Shown here: piece by piece, positions 1 to 8,050 of the stretch
Position numbering within the stretch: the stretch's first letter is position 1
How the letters are laid out: each line of letters begins with the position of its first letter
DNA from: Porticoccus sp041592135
GTDB taxonomy: Bacteria; Pseudomonadota; Gammaproteobacteria; Pseudomonadales; Porticoccaceae
Length of the DNA stretch: 58,932 nucleotides
Strand: one strand, 5' to 3'
NCBI GenBank assembly: GCA_041592135.1
Contig: JBFHQR010000001.1
The notes under the pieces: generated by a model
The model's database searches: none
What the model saw: only the letters and a program-made list of their open reading frames with translations
Told to the model about the DNA's origin: nothing
Position numbers and translations under genes: made by a program

Positions 1-54
1 CGCTTCAGGGCGATTGGGCGGGATGATTTTCTGGCCATGGGGGGCGAATTATGA
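1..54 (+). CDS. pxpB: 5-oxoprolinase subunit B, C-terminal end (partial)
   Basis: Only the last 17 codons are present. Frame 1 reads RFRAIGRDDFLAMGGEL and stops at 52-54. This resembles the usual C-terminus of PxpB/KipI proteins (a phenylalanine-containing tail after the catalytic barrel). The stop overlaps the start of the next gene in an ATGA arrangement, as expected for pxpB-pxpC. Identification rests mainly on this coupling to an unmistakable PxpC; the body of the gene lies outside the window. Confidence 0.7.
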   Translation, partial: RFRAIGRDDFLAMGGEL

Positions 55-992
55 GCACTTCCGGATTGGTGGTGGAGCGCCCCGGGGTATTGACCCTGAT
101 TCAGGATGCCGGGCGCAGCGGTTGCCAGCGCCTGGGGATCACCACCGGTGGTCCCGCCGATCCACTGGCCTTTGACTGGGCCAATCGCCTCTGTGGCAAT
201 GGTCCCGGCGCGGCCGCCCTGGAATTGTCGGTGGGGGGGCTGGCGCTGAGTGCCGAGGTGGCGACCCGTGTCGCCCTGTGCGGTGCTTATATGCCGTTCA
301 GTATCAACGGACGGATTCTCCCATCCTGGTGCAGTTACCAGGTTAATCCCGGTGACAGGATCGAAGTCGGTTTTGCCCGTGCGGGGGTGCGCGCCTACCT
401 GGCGGTGGCCGGCGGCCTGGACCTCCCGCCAACCCTGGGCAGTGTCGCGACGGTGGTGCGCGAGGGCCTGGGCGGATTGCACGGCACCAAACTGGCCGCA
501 GGTGATCATCTGCCCTGCGGTGATGCGGGGGAGGGCGATTGCCTCCGGGTGCCGGCCGGATACCGCCCGGTCTACACCAAGCGGGTACTGTTGCGGGTGG
601 TTACCGGCTACCAGTACGAGACTTTCGATGAGGAGCAACAACAGCGTTTTTTTGCCTCGGAGTACCGGGTGTCCGGGCAGTGCGATCGGATGGGCTATCG
701 CCTGGAGGGGCCCGCTGTGCATTGTGAACTGCCGGACATGTTATCCGAAGGCATCTGTCTCGGGGCCGTCCAGTTGCCGCCGGACGGCCAGCCCATTGTG
801 TTGATGTGCGACCGGCAGACCATTGGCGGCTACCCCAAACTGGGGTCGGTGATTTCGGTCGATCTGGCCCAGCTGGCACAGTTACCCCCCGGCGGCAAGG
901 TCAATTTTGCGCCGATCAGTGTGGAGCAGGCCCGCCAGGTCAGGATGATGGCGACCCGGCAGTTTCAGCAGCTGAGTCCGGAGGTGTGTTGA
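51..992 (+). CDS. pxpC: 5-oxoprolinase subunit C (biotin-dependent carboxyltransferase family)
   Basis: A 313-residue protein of the KipA/allophanate hydrolase subunit 2 family. PxpABC cleaves 5-oxoproline (pyroglutamate) to glutamate using ATP in the cytoplasm. The family N-terminus is clear: PGVLTLIQDAGRSGCQ at about residues 12-27, then GGPADPLAFDWANRL. Later come the G-x-h-A-Y-L-A-V-A-G-G segment (about 120-130) and IGGYPKLGSV near 265. Length matches the family. The start ATG overlaps the pxpB stop (ATGA), so the two are probably translationally coupled. pxpA is not seen in the window and may lie upstream of pxpB. The gene downstream encodes a D-glutamate cyclase, whose product is the D-form of 5-oxoproline, a suggestive context. 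Confidence 0.9.
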   Translation: MSTSGLVVERPGVLTLIQDAGRSGCQRLGITTGGPADPLAFDWANRLCGNGPGAAALELSVGGLALSAEVATRVALCGAYMPFSINGRILPSWCSYQVNPGDRIEVGFARAGVRAYLAVAGGLDLPPTLGSVATVVREGLGGLHGTKLAAGDHLPCGDAGEGDCLRVPAGYRPVYTKRVLLRVVTGYQYETFDEEQQQRFFASEYRVSGQCDRMGYRLEGPAVHCELPDMLSEGICLGAVQLPPDGQPIVLMCDRQTIGGYPKLGSVISVDLAQLAQLPPGGKVNFAPISVEQARQVRMMATRQFQQLSPEVC

Positions 993-1023
993 TGGCGAAG
1001 TACTTCAAAGGGACATACCGGTC

Positions 1024-1881
1024 ATGAACGTCGACGCCGACCTATTGCTCAGCCAGCGTATCGAACAGTTGCTGGTGGAGCGCAATCTGCGCGGCATGGC
1101 CGACCTGCGGGCGCACCTGAAGCCCGGTTACTGCCTGCGAGCGGCACAGTTGCTGCGGGATTGCCGCGGCCCGGCATTGATCGGCACCGGTTTCCCGGTG
1201 CTGGATACCTTTGAAACCGACGGGCCGGCCGGGGCCATTGCCCTCTACCGGGTTCTGGAGGCGCTGGGGTCAGAGCCGGTGCTGGTCTGTGGTGAACAGC
1301 TGGCCAATGCCCTGGCAGGAGACTATCGGGTAGAGGCCATGCCCCTGGGGCCAGTCCCCGGGCTGATAGACAAGGTCAAGGAAGTGGTCGGCCGCATCGA
1401 CCCCGAATTGCTGATCAGTATTGAACTGCCGGGGCGGGCGGCGGATGGCCGCTACTACAATATGAGGGGAGAGGACATCAGTGAACACTGCTTCTGTTTT
1501 GATGATTTTCTCAGTGTGTTGGCCTGTCCCTCTGTCGCCATCGGCGACGGCGGCAATGAAATTGGCATGGGCAACGTGGTTGGCGGCCTGGCCGGGCTCG
1601 ACATTATCCCGGCGGCCACCTGCTGTGATGAGCTGGTGATTGCCGATGTGTCCAATTGGGCGGCCCACGGCCTGGTGGCCATGCTCAGTTACTGGAGTGG
1701 CGAGGATTATCTGGCCCGTTGGGATAATCGCCTTGTGCTGGAGTATTTGGCGGTCAGGGGCAGTGTCGACGGTGTGACCCGTGAAAACACCCTGTCCGAG
1801 GATGGCCTGCCCTGCGAGAGTGGCAAGCTACTGGTTGAGGCCTTGCAGCAGCTGGTGGCAGAGGCCAGGTCGGCTCCTTAA
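1024..1881 (+). CDS. D-glutamate cyclase-like protein (DUF4392)
   Basis: A 285-residue protein matching the C-terminal catalytic domain of mammalian D-glutamate cyclase (DUF4392), which converts D-glutamate to 5-oxo-D-proline. The diagnostic stretch SVAIGDGGNEIGMGNV lies at about residues 170-185. A glycine-rich GTGFPVLDTFETDGPAGA segment near residue 54 and a conserved DELVIADVSNWAA near 203 also fit the family. It starts 31 nt after the pxpC stop; an 11-codon frame (992-1027) bridges the gap and overlaps this ATG by ATGA. Sitting behind pxpB-pxpC and ahead of a D-amino-acid transaminase and alanine racemase, it plausibly handles surplus D-glutamate. Function is inferred from the family, not shown. 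Confidence 0.82.
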   Translation: MNVDADLLLSQRIEQLLVERNLRGMADLRAHLKPGYCLRAAQLLRDCRGPALIGTGFPVLDTFETDGPAGAIALYRVLEALGSEPVLVCGEQLANALAGDYRVEAMPLGPVPGLIDKVKEVVGRIDPELLISIELPGRAADGRYYNMRGEDISEHCFCFDDFLSVLACPSVAIGDGGNEIGMGNVVGGLAGLDIIPAATCCDELVIADVSNWAAHGLVAMLSYWSGEDYLARWDNRLVLEYLAVRGSVDGVTRENTLSEDGLPCESGKLLVEALQQLVAEARSAP

Positions 1882-1981
1882 GAAGACGGGATTTATCTTT
1901 GCCTGCCTGCGGGGCCACTGCTAAGATCAGCCGCTTTTCCCGGGCCGGGCTGGTTGGCAAGCTTAGAGAGCTGAGTGAACG

Positions 1982-2836
1982 ATGAGCACAGTATTTTTGA
2001 ACGGTGATTACCTGCCCATGGAGGAAGCCCGCATTTCACCCATGGACCGGGGCTTCCTGTTCGGCGATGGCATTTACGAGGTGCTGCCTTCCTACCGGGG
2101 CAAAATGATCGGTTTTGACCTGCATCTGGCGCGCATGAACAATGGTCTGGCTGCCATTGGCATCGAACTGGGTTGGAGCAATGCCCGCTGGCGGGAGCTG
2201 TGCGACACCCTGATCGATGCCAATGGCGGCGGCAACCTCGCGCTGTACCTGCAGGTCAGTCGCGGCGCTGACACGCGCCGCTTTCACGCCTACCCGGAAA
2301 ATGTCACGCCGACGGTGTTCGCCTTTACCTTCGAAATCCCCGCGGAGCCGGTGGCCGACAAGTCCCGCGCAGCCTATCGGGTGGTGACGGATCGGGATCT
2401 GCGCTGGGAGCGCTGCCATATCAAATCCACGGCACTGCTGGGCAACGTGCTGCATTTCCAGCAGGGCTACCAGCAGGGGGCCGATGAAACCCTGTTGTTC
2501 AACGAGCGGGATGAACTCACCGAGGCCAGTGCCTGCAACGCCTATATCGTCAAGGATGGGGTGGTGATCACCCCGCCGCTGGACAACCACAAGCTGCCGG
2601 GTATCACCCGTCACATTTTGCTGGAGCTGCTGCGCAAGGACGGCCGCATTCCGGTGGAAGAGCGGGCGGTGACCAAAGCGGAAGTGTTCAATGCCGACGA
2701 GGTCTGGGTCACCAGTTCCTCCAAGGAGGTGGTGCCGGTGATCGAGGTGGATGGCAAGCCTGTCGGCAATGGCGAGATCGGCGATGTCTGGCTGCTGGCC
2801 CAGCAGATCTATTCTGCCGGTAAGTACGACTACTGA
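1982..2836 (+). CDS. dat: D-amino-acid transaminase (class IV PLP aminotransferase)
   Basis: A 284-residue fold-type IV PLP enzyme that interconverts D-alanine plus 2-oxoglutarate with pyruvate plus D-glutamate. The early motif DRGFLFGDGIYEV (about 22-34) is the class IV signature. The Schiff-base lysine is K148 in the context WERCHIKSTALLGNV, close to Bacillus D-amino-acid aminotransferase. LTEASACNAYIV and GITRHILLELL follow in the expected order. I prefer Dat to IlvE because of length, the CHIKS-type lysine context and the adjacent alanine racemase. The 100 nt gap after the DUF4392 gene could carry its own promoter. It may be co-transcribed with alr, which begins 38 nt downstream. Confidence 0.9.
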   Translation: MSTVFLNGDYLPMEEARISPMDRGFLFGDGIYEVLPSYRGKMIGFDLHLARMNNGLAAIGIELGWSNARWRELCDTLIDANGGGNLALYLQVSRGADTRRFHAYPENVTPTVFAFTFEIPAEPVADKSRAAYRVVTDRDLRWERCHIKSTALLGNVLHFQQGYQQGADETLLFNERDELTEASACNAYIVKDGVVITPPLDNHKLPGITRHILLELLRKDGRIPVEERAVTKAEVFNADEVWVTSSSKEVVPVIEVDGKPVGNGEIGDVWLLAQQIYSAGKYDY

Positions 2837-2874
2837 CACGCCACACTGTTACCGGAGCAACGACGAAACCCTAT

Positions 2875-3969
2875 ATGTCCAGACCTGCGAAAGCCCTGAT
2901 TGATCTCGATGCCCTGCGCCACAACGTCGCGCTGGCCAACGGTCTGTCCCCCCATTCCGGCACCATGGCCATCGTCAAGGCCAATGCCTATGGCCACGGT
3001 GCGGTAGCGGTGGCGCGGGCGATTGAGGAGATGGTGCCGGCGTTCGGGGTGGCCTGTCTCGAGGAGGCGCTGGAGTTGCGGGAGGCGGGCATCGCCAAGC
3101 CGGTCTGCCTGATGGAAGGGGCTTTCTGTCCCGATGAAATTGCCGTCGCGGCAGAGCATGATTGCTGGCTGTCGGTGGTCAACCGGGAGCAGTTGCAGGC
3201 CCTTGTCGCCGCCAGACTGAGCCGACCGGTCAAGGCCTGGCTGTGGGTGGACAGCGGCATGCACCGCCTGGGCATCCGGCCCGAAGAGATTGTTGACAGC
3301 CATGCCGCGCTGAACGCCTCGAGCAATGTCGCGGATGGCATTGTGCTGGCGACCCATTTTGCCTGTGCCGATGAGCTGCACAACGACTTCACCCGACAGC
3401 AGCTGTCGCGTCTGCAAGCGGGCATGGCGGGGCTGCCAGAGCAGCCCAAAGTGCCCCTCAGTCTGGCCAATTCCGCCGCGCTGCTGGCCTGGCCCGAGTG
3501 CCGTGCCGACTGGAATCGCCCCGGCATCATGCTCTACGGCAGCTCACCCTTTCCCCAGTCCCACCCGGAGGCGGACAAGTTACAGCCGGTGATGACCCTG
3601 GTGTCTTCAGTTATAGCCCTCCGGGATGTGCCGGTCGGCGAGTCGGTGGGGTATGCGGCGCGCTGGCGTGCCGCCCGGCCCAGCCGCATCGCCACGGTGG
3701 CCATCGGTTACGGCGATGGCTATCCCGTGCACGCCCCGGATGGCACCCCTGTGCTGGTCAAGGGGCAGCGCTGTCCGCTGGTGGGCAGAGTGTCCATGGA
3801 TATGATCACCGTGGATGTGACGCAGCTGTCCGAGGTGACGCTGGGGGATGAAGTGGTGCTGTGGGGCAGGGGGTTGTCGGTCAACGAAGTGGCCGACAGC
3901 GCCGGAACCATCAGCTATGAACTGCTGACCCGTATGCCCCGGCGGGTGCCACGCATTTATTCCGCGTAG
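2875..3969 (+). CDS. alr: Alanine racemase
   Basis: A 364-residue PLP enzyme making D-alanine for peptidoglycan from L-alanine in the cytoplasm. The PLP lysine is K35 in MAIVKANAYGHG. The N-terminal TIM barrel continues through WLWVDSGMHRLGIRP, and the C-terminal beta domain holds VGESVGYAARW (the second catalytic base, a tyrosine), ATVAIGYGDGYPV and LVGRVSMDMITVD. Full length. It follows dat closely; Dat needs D-alanine, so the pair can make both D-alanine and D-glutamate. No strong Shine-Dalgarno is visible; an AGCAACGA stretch precedes the ATG. It converges on the symporter gene on the other strand, with only 35 nt between the two stops. Confidence 0.95.
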   Translation: MSRPAKALIDLDALRHNVALANGLSPHSGTMAIVKANAYGHGAVAVARAIEEMVPAFGVACLEEALELREAGIAKPVCLMEGAFCPDEIAVAAEHDCWLSVVNREQLQALVAARLSRPVKAWLWVDSGMHRLGIRPEEIVDSHAALNASSNVADGIVLATHFACADELHNDFTRQQLSRLQAGMAGLPEQPKVPLSLANSAALLAWPECRADWNRPGIMLYGSSPFPQSHPEADKLQPVMTLVSSVIALRDVPVGESVGYAARWRAARPSRIATVAIGYGDGYPVHAPDGTPVLVKGQRCPLVGRVSMDMITVDVTQLSEVTLGDEVVLWGRGLSVNEVADSAGTISYELLTRMPRRVPRIYSA

Positions 3970-3974
3970 CTTTT

Positions 3975-4022
3975 ATTCCCAGTCACTTGTATTCCCAGTC
4001 ACTTTTATTCCGAGTCACTTTC
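3975..4022. repeat. Three tandem 16-bp repeats across the symporter stop
   Basis: Three head-to-tail units of ATTCCCAGTCACTTKT lie at 3975-3990, 3991-4006 and 4007-4022. The first two differ at one base and the third carries CCGAG in place of CCCAG plus a change at its end. The array fills the convergent gap after alr and extends into the last codons of the symporter gene, encoding its ESDSE tail. It looks like a local replication-slippage expansion. No stem followed by a T-run is seen here, so I do not call it a terminator. Confidence 0.85.
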
Positions 4023-5426
4023 CCGCCGTGGCTGGCGAAAACCCAGCTGGAGGCCCGCCGTCAGGATCAGCAAGCCTGTCAGAATCCCCGCCATACCCTC
4101 GTAGGCGGCATGGTGCCAACCCAGTTGACGCCACAGCAAAGCGCTGGCCAGGCCGCCCATAATTGCCGCCAGGCTCAGCCGGGGCGAGGGCCTGGCGCCC
4201 ACACAAAGCGCTAACAGCAGCGGCGCAAAGGCACTGGCCAGTCCCGACCAGGCCAGCACCACCAGGCTGAACACGCTTTGACTATTGCCCAGGGCCCACA
4301 GTAGTGCCGCCAGTGTCACCAGGACGGTGACAGCTTTCATGAAGCTGGTGTGCTCGATCCGGTGAGGTAGCAGGTCGTGGGTGATGGCCGCCGAGCAGCC
4401 CAGTACCAGCGAATCGGCGGTGGACATGGTGGCGGCGAAGATGCCCGCCAGTACCAGCCCCACCAACACTGGCGGGAACAGCGCCAGAGCCATGGTGGGC
4501 AGTGCCAGCTCGGCGTCGAAACTGCCGCTATCACTGAGGTAGACCCGGGACAGCATGCCGACGGCGGTGGCCATGGCGTAGAACAGCAGATACCAGAGGT
4601 AGTACCAGCAGCGCGCCCGGTTCATCTGCGCGCTGTCCTTCAGGCTCATGAAACGGATCATGATGTGGGGCTGGCCTATCACCGACAAGCCGGCGAACAT
4701 CCAGCTGGCGGCAAATAACAATCCACCGGCCAAACCTGGCAGGGCGAGGTCGGAGGGGAACCAGTTGAGGAACCCCTGTACGTCGGACATCGCCGCATAG
4801 GCCCCCGCACTGCCCCCCAGCGCGGTCGTGGCGGCGATGAGCAGCAGGCCCATGGCAACCAGCATCACCATGGACTGGGCGGCATCGGTCCAGATGGAGG
4901 CGCGAATGCCACCAGCATAGCAGTATAGGCAGACCAGGCTGGCGGATAGCGTGGCGCCGGCCCAGGCTGGCCACTCGAACAATACCTGTAAGGCCTTGCT
5001 GCCGGCCACCAGCTGGGCGCTGGCGTAGGCCAGCAGAAAGACCAGCGAAATGATGCCCATGCTGCGCTGCAAGCCGTTATGGCTGCCGCCATACCAGTTG
5101 CTGAGGACGCCCGCATAGCTGACTTCTGCCGTTTTCGGCGCCTGTTCCCGCAGGCGTCGGTGCACAAATTGCGAGGCCAGGAAATCGCCGGCAATCCAGC
5201 CCAGCATCAGCCAGACGGCGGAGAGACCGGCGGTGTAGGTGTAGCCGATCACACCGATAAACATGTAGCCACTGTTGTTGGTGGCCACGGCGGACAGCCC
5301 CACCAGCCAGGGCTGCACACTGTTGCTGGCGAGATAGTAATCCTGTTTGGTGCCGCGACTGCGCCTGGCGGACAGCAGCCCGACCAGGGTAAACATCAGC
5401 AGAAAGCCGATAAATGAGACGATCAA
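4005..5426 (-). CDS. Sodium:solute symporter, PutP-like
   Basis: A 473-residue inner-membrane protein of the SSS family with about 13 hydrophobic segments. The N-terminus has the typical ARRSRGTKQDYYLASNSV segment after helix 1, followed by SAVATNNSGYMFIG. The sequence GQPHIMIRFMSLKD (about residues 250-263) is the characteristic stretch of Na+/proline symporters, and AATMSTADSLVLGCSAAITHD near 335-355 supplies the Na+ site region. It begins in an ATGA overlap with the methyltransferase stop, so it is the last gene of the ectoine operon. Proline or a related osmolyte is the best guess for the substrate, from the motif and the context. The C-terminal residues are encoded by a 16-bp tandem repeat. 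Confidence 0.85.
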   Translation of the reverse strand: MIVSFIGFLLMFTLVGLLSARRSRGTKQDYYLASNSVQPWLVGLSAVATNNSGYMFIGVIGYTYTAGLSAVWLMLGWIAGDFLASQFVHRRLREQAPKTAEVSYAGVLSNWYGGSHNGLQRSMGIISLVFLLAYASAQLVAGSKALQVLFEWPAWAGATLSASLVCLYCYAGGIRASIWTDAAQSMVMLVAMGLLLIAATTALGGSAGAYAAMSDVQGFLNWFPSDLALPGLAGGLLFAASWMFAGLSVIGQPHIMIRFMSLKDSAQMNRARCWYYLWYLLFYAMATAVGMLSRVYLSDSGSFDAELALPTMALALFPPVLVGLVLAGIFAATMSTADSLVLGCSAAITHDLLPHRIEHTSFMKAVTVLVTLAALLWALGNSQSVFSLVVLAWSGLASAFAPLLLALCVGARPSPRLSLAAIMGGLASALLWRQLGWHHAAYEGMAGILTGLLILTAGLQLGFRQPRRESDSE

Positions 5427-6064
5427 CCGGGCATCTCCACATGGAGTACCTGGCCACGTACACGGGTGGGCAGGTCGAGGGTGAGATGGGTCATTTCCAG
5501 TGGATAACGCCGTGCCAGCTGTTTGCTCAGTGCCAGAAAGGGCGCCCGTCCGCTATCGGCCAGCACCAGTTGCCCGCCGCCCTGGTGTGCCAGTTGCAGG
5601 CAGAGTGTTTCGATGTGGCGGGCTATTTCCGCCGTGTAGCAGATATCCGCCCCGATCAGCAGGTCCACCGGTTGCAAGTCCCAGCTTCCAAGCTCCTGCA
5701 CGCTGCAATGGTGGATCGGCACGCGGGTGGCGTTGTGTCGGCACAGGAGTTCCTGATAGGCAAACACGTTGCTGTCGATATCCGTGGCGGCGACCTCCAC
5801 CCCGCAGTGTTTTTGCAGGTAGAGCCCCCCGAGTCCCCAGCCGCAGCCTAATTCGATTGCACGGGCAATCCGGGCGTCCAGATAGTTCGCCAGATAGTGG
5901 ATCAACAGATAGCTGGATCGCCAGATGCGGGAGCCGAACTCACAGGGTGTGTGACCCTGCTCGCGCAGTTCCAGCACCTCAGGATGATTGGGTTTGAGGG
6001 CCTTTACGCCCTGTACGTAGAACTGCTTGTGCGGACCCTTGAGGGTTTCGGTGACGGAATGCAT
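5423..6064 (-). CDS. Class I SAM-dependent methyltransferase (lysine methyltransferase-like)
   Basis: A 213-residue Rossmann-fold methyltransferase. Motif I is AIELGCGWGLGGLYL (about residues 90-104), followed by the acidic VAATDID loop, and LLIGADICYTAEIARH at about 133-148. The conserved GSRIWRSSYLLIHYL segment before motif I resembles Methyltransf_16 proteins, the family of protein-lysine methyltransferases that includes the ETF-beta enzyme. The substrate cannot be read from the sequence. The gene starts 6 nt after the ask stop and overlaps the symporter start by ATGA, so it is embedded in the ectoine operon. That linkage is unusual, and a role in osmoadaptation is only a guess. Confidence 0.8.
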   Translation of the reverse strand: MHSVTETLKGPHKQFYVQGVKALKPNHPEVLELREQGHTPCEFGSRIWRSSYLLIHYLANYLDARIARAIELGCGWGLGGLYLQKHCGVEVAATDIDSNVFAYQELLCRHNATRVPIHHCSVQELGSWDLQPVDLLIGADICYTAEIARHIETLCLQLAHQGGGQLVLADSGRAPFLALSKQLARRYPLEMTHLTLDLPTRVRGQVLHVEMPG

Positions 6065-6070
6065 TGCCCG

Positions 6071-7510
6071 CTACACCGCCAGGCAGATGGCGCGGCCGTG
6101 ATCGTGGACCTCAACCAGGCATTGGTGCAGGCTCTTGATGGCGTCTTCCCAGTGCGCCTCATTGATCACGAACTGCATGTCCACCTGGCGCATGGACTGG
6201 TGCATGGCCAGTACGCTGATGTCCTGTTCCGCCAGCGCCGCCACGGTTTTCGCCAGCAGGCCGGGAACCTGCATGTCGCTGCCGATGGCGGAGACAATGG
6301 CCACTTCCTGCTGGTTGATTTCCGCCTCGGGAAAGGTTTCTTCCAGTGCCCGGCAGATGCGCTTCACCGTCTTCAGGTTGGTGGAGAGGTAGTGGGTGAT
6401 GGTGTTGGCGTTGATGTCCTTCGAGATGACATGGGCGCGGAAACGCTCGATCACGTCCAGGATGGCGCTGTCGCAGCGGCTGTAGTTGCCGGCCATATCC
6501 TGGTTGAACAGCTCGATGGCGAACACGCCGCGGCAGCCGGCGATGATCTCCACGCAGGGGGTGTCGCTGACATAATCGCTGGTGATCAGGGTGCCACTGT
6601 GCTCCGGTTCAAAGGTGTTTTTCACCCGCAGCGGAATCTGCTTCTGGCGCAAGCCCTTGGCGGCCTTGGGGTGAATGGCCTCCATGCCGAGGTTGGCCAG
6701 CTGGTCGGCCACGTCGTAGTTGGTGCGGCCAATCGGCACCGCTTTTTCATCGCCCACCACCCGTGGGTCGGCGCTGCTGAGGTGGAACTCCTTGTGGATG
6801 ACGGCCTCGCGGGCGCCCGTCATCACCGCCAGGCGACTGAAGGTCATTTCACTGTAACCCCGGTCGAAGGTGGACATCAGCCCCTCACCGGTGTGGGCAT
6901 AGCCGGTGACAATGGGCAGTTCAGACGCCAGGTCCACCCCTTGAAATACCGTTTCAATGCGCTCGTCCAGAGACATGTGGCGGCTGCTCTGCCAGCCGGT
7001 CAGGTCCACAAAACGGGCGTTGATACCATCCCGCTGCAATAGCTGGGCGGTATTCCAGGTGCTGTGGGCCTCGCCGATACTGGCGAGCATCTCCCGCACC
7101 GTGTCCAGGTGGACCTCCAGGGCAAAGTGGCCGTGCTGGCAGAGTTTCTTGAGATCGGTGAGGCAGCGCTCCGCCTCTTCCAGCCGATTGCCAATGAACT
7201 GATTGGCAGCCGTCAGCAGTGGCTGTTCGGGGAACAACGCTTGGTTGATGGCAAACAACTGTTCTTTCAAGGCGGCCAGCAGCTCCTGCCAGCTGTCGTC
7301 TTTGACGCCATTGGCAAAGGACGCGAACACCCCGGGTTGCCCGGTTTTCTTGTGCTCGAGCAGTTGGTCGGTGATGCCACCATAGGCGGATACCACAAAG
7401 ATGCGTTGGTAGCGGTCCTTGCCTGCGGGCCTCAGGATGATATTGTCCCTGACGGCGGCGTAGTTGCTCATGGAGGTGCCGCCGATTTTTTCCACACTGT
7501 GAAAACCCAT
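6071..7510 (-). CDS. ask: Ectoine-type aspartate kinase
   Basis: A 479-residue aspartokinase that phosphorylates L-aspartate to start ectoine synthesis. The ATP-binding N-terminus reads VEKIGGTSMSNYAAVRD, the form typical of the Ask_Ect subgroup (VxKIGGTSM rather than VxKFGGTSV). A substrate-site segment with FDRGYSEMTFSRLA and two C-terminal ACT-like regions (about 335-400 and 410-479, including VSAIGSDMQVPGLLAKTVAALAE) follow. I chose ATG 7510 because AGGAG lies 8 nt upstream and the protein then starts MGFHSVEKIGG; a longer in-frame extension to 7600 has no family similarity. It follows ectC by 58 nt. Ask_Ect enzymes generally escape lysine/threonine feedback. Confidence 0.95.
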   Translation of the reverse strand: MGFHSVEKIGGTSMSNYAAVRDNIILRPAGKDRYQRIFVVSAYGGITDQLLEHKKTGQPGVFASFANGVKDDSWQELLAALKEQLFAINQALFPEQPLLTAANQFIGNRLEEAERCLTDLKKLCQHGHFALEVHLDTVREMLASIGEAHSTWNTAQLLQRDGINARFVDLTGWQSSRHMSLDERIETVFQGVDLASELPIVTGYAHTGEGLMSTFDRGYSEMTFSRLAVMTGAREAVIHKEFHLSSADPRVVGDEKAVPIGRTNYDVADQLANLGMEAIHPKAAKGLRQKQIPLRVKNTFEPEHSGTLITSDYVSDTPCVEIIAGCRGVFAIELFNQDMAGNYSRCDSAILDVIERFRAHVISKDINANTITHYLSTNLKTVKRICRALEETFPEAEINQQEVAIVSAIGSDMQVPGLLAKTVAALAEQDISVLAMHQSMRQVDMQFVINEAHWEDAIKSLHQCLVEVHDHGRAICLAV

Positions 7511-7568
7511 TAAAAACTGTCTCCTTTTTTCGGGCTGGTATCGCTGGAATACGTTGCTTGTCCCGTGC

Positions 7569-7973
7569 TTACGCGCCGATGGTCTCCGCTTCCAGCTCAT
7601 AGGCGCCGTCGGCGTTGTGTACTTCCTTGCCGTTCAGGGGCGGGTTGAACACACAGGCCATTTTCATCTCTGAAAAGGCTCTCAGGGTGTGGCGGTCGTG
7701 TTTGTCGAGCACGTAGAGTGTGCCGGGGGTAATAGAGTGAACCTTGCCGTCATCGAGGGTTTCCACTTCCCCTTCACCGGATAGGCAATAGACGGATTCA
7801 AGATGGTTTTGGTAGTGCATATTGAAATCTGCACCGGCATAGATGGTGGTGATGTGAAAGGAAAAGCCCATGTTGTCGTCCTTCAGCAGCATCCGGGTAC
7901 TTTCCCAGTTGCCGTCGGGGGAGACGATGCGGCGGTTGCTTTGTTCGGCGTATTGCAGGTGTCTGACGATCAT
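7569..7973 (-). CDS. ectC: Ectoine synthase
   Basis: A 134-residue cupin that cyclises N-gamma-acetyl-2,4-diaminobutyrate to ectoine. Diagnostic features are MIVRHLQYAEQSNRRI at the start, WESTRMLLKDDNMGFSFHITTIYAG around residues 23-47, and the cupin metal region HYQNHLESVYCLSGEGEVE (about 53-71) followed by LDKHDRHTLRA. Full length. It lies 77 nt after ectB, with a potential mRNA hairpin in that spacer. No ectD (hydroxylase) follows, so the pathway in this window ends at ectoine rather than hydroxyectoine. Confidence 0.97.
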   Translation of the reverse strand: MIVRHLQYAEQSNRRIVSPDGNWESTRMLLKDDNMGFSFHITTIYAGADFNMHYQNHLESVYCLSGEGEVETLDDGKVHSITPGTLYVLDKHDRHTLRAFSEMKMACVFNPPLNGKEVHNADGAYELEAETIGA

Positions 7974-7999
7974 GTTGGTCTCAATCTCAAATAAATTGG

Positions 8000-8031
8000 C
8001 CGATACCCGCCATCGCTGGTGTGGGTGTCGG
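8000..8031 (-). repeat. Inverted repeat in the ectB-ectC spacer
   Basis: CCGATACCC (8000-8008) faces GGGTGTCGG (8023-8031), 9-bp arms with one mismatch; CCA and TGG inside extend the stem. No T-run follows on either strand, so it is probably an mRNA processing or stability hairpin between ectB and ectC rather than a terminator. The role is inferred. Confidence 0.5.
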
Positions 8032-8050
8032 TATGGAAAGCAGGGTAGGG

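Noticed and set aside
806..1027. 73-codon plus-strand frame overlapping the pxpC end
   Set aside because: Most of it is an out-of-frame shadow of pxpC; only its last 11 codons are noted, as a possible coupling mini-ORF.
3970..4004. Convergent alr/symporter gap as a terminator
   Set aside because: The T-rich look comes from tandem repeats; there is no stem-loop.
5897..7042. Plus-strand 381-codon frame over ask
   Set aside because: Antisense to ask and the methyltransferase gene; no motif, and the minus-strand genes are certain.
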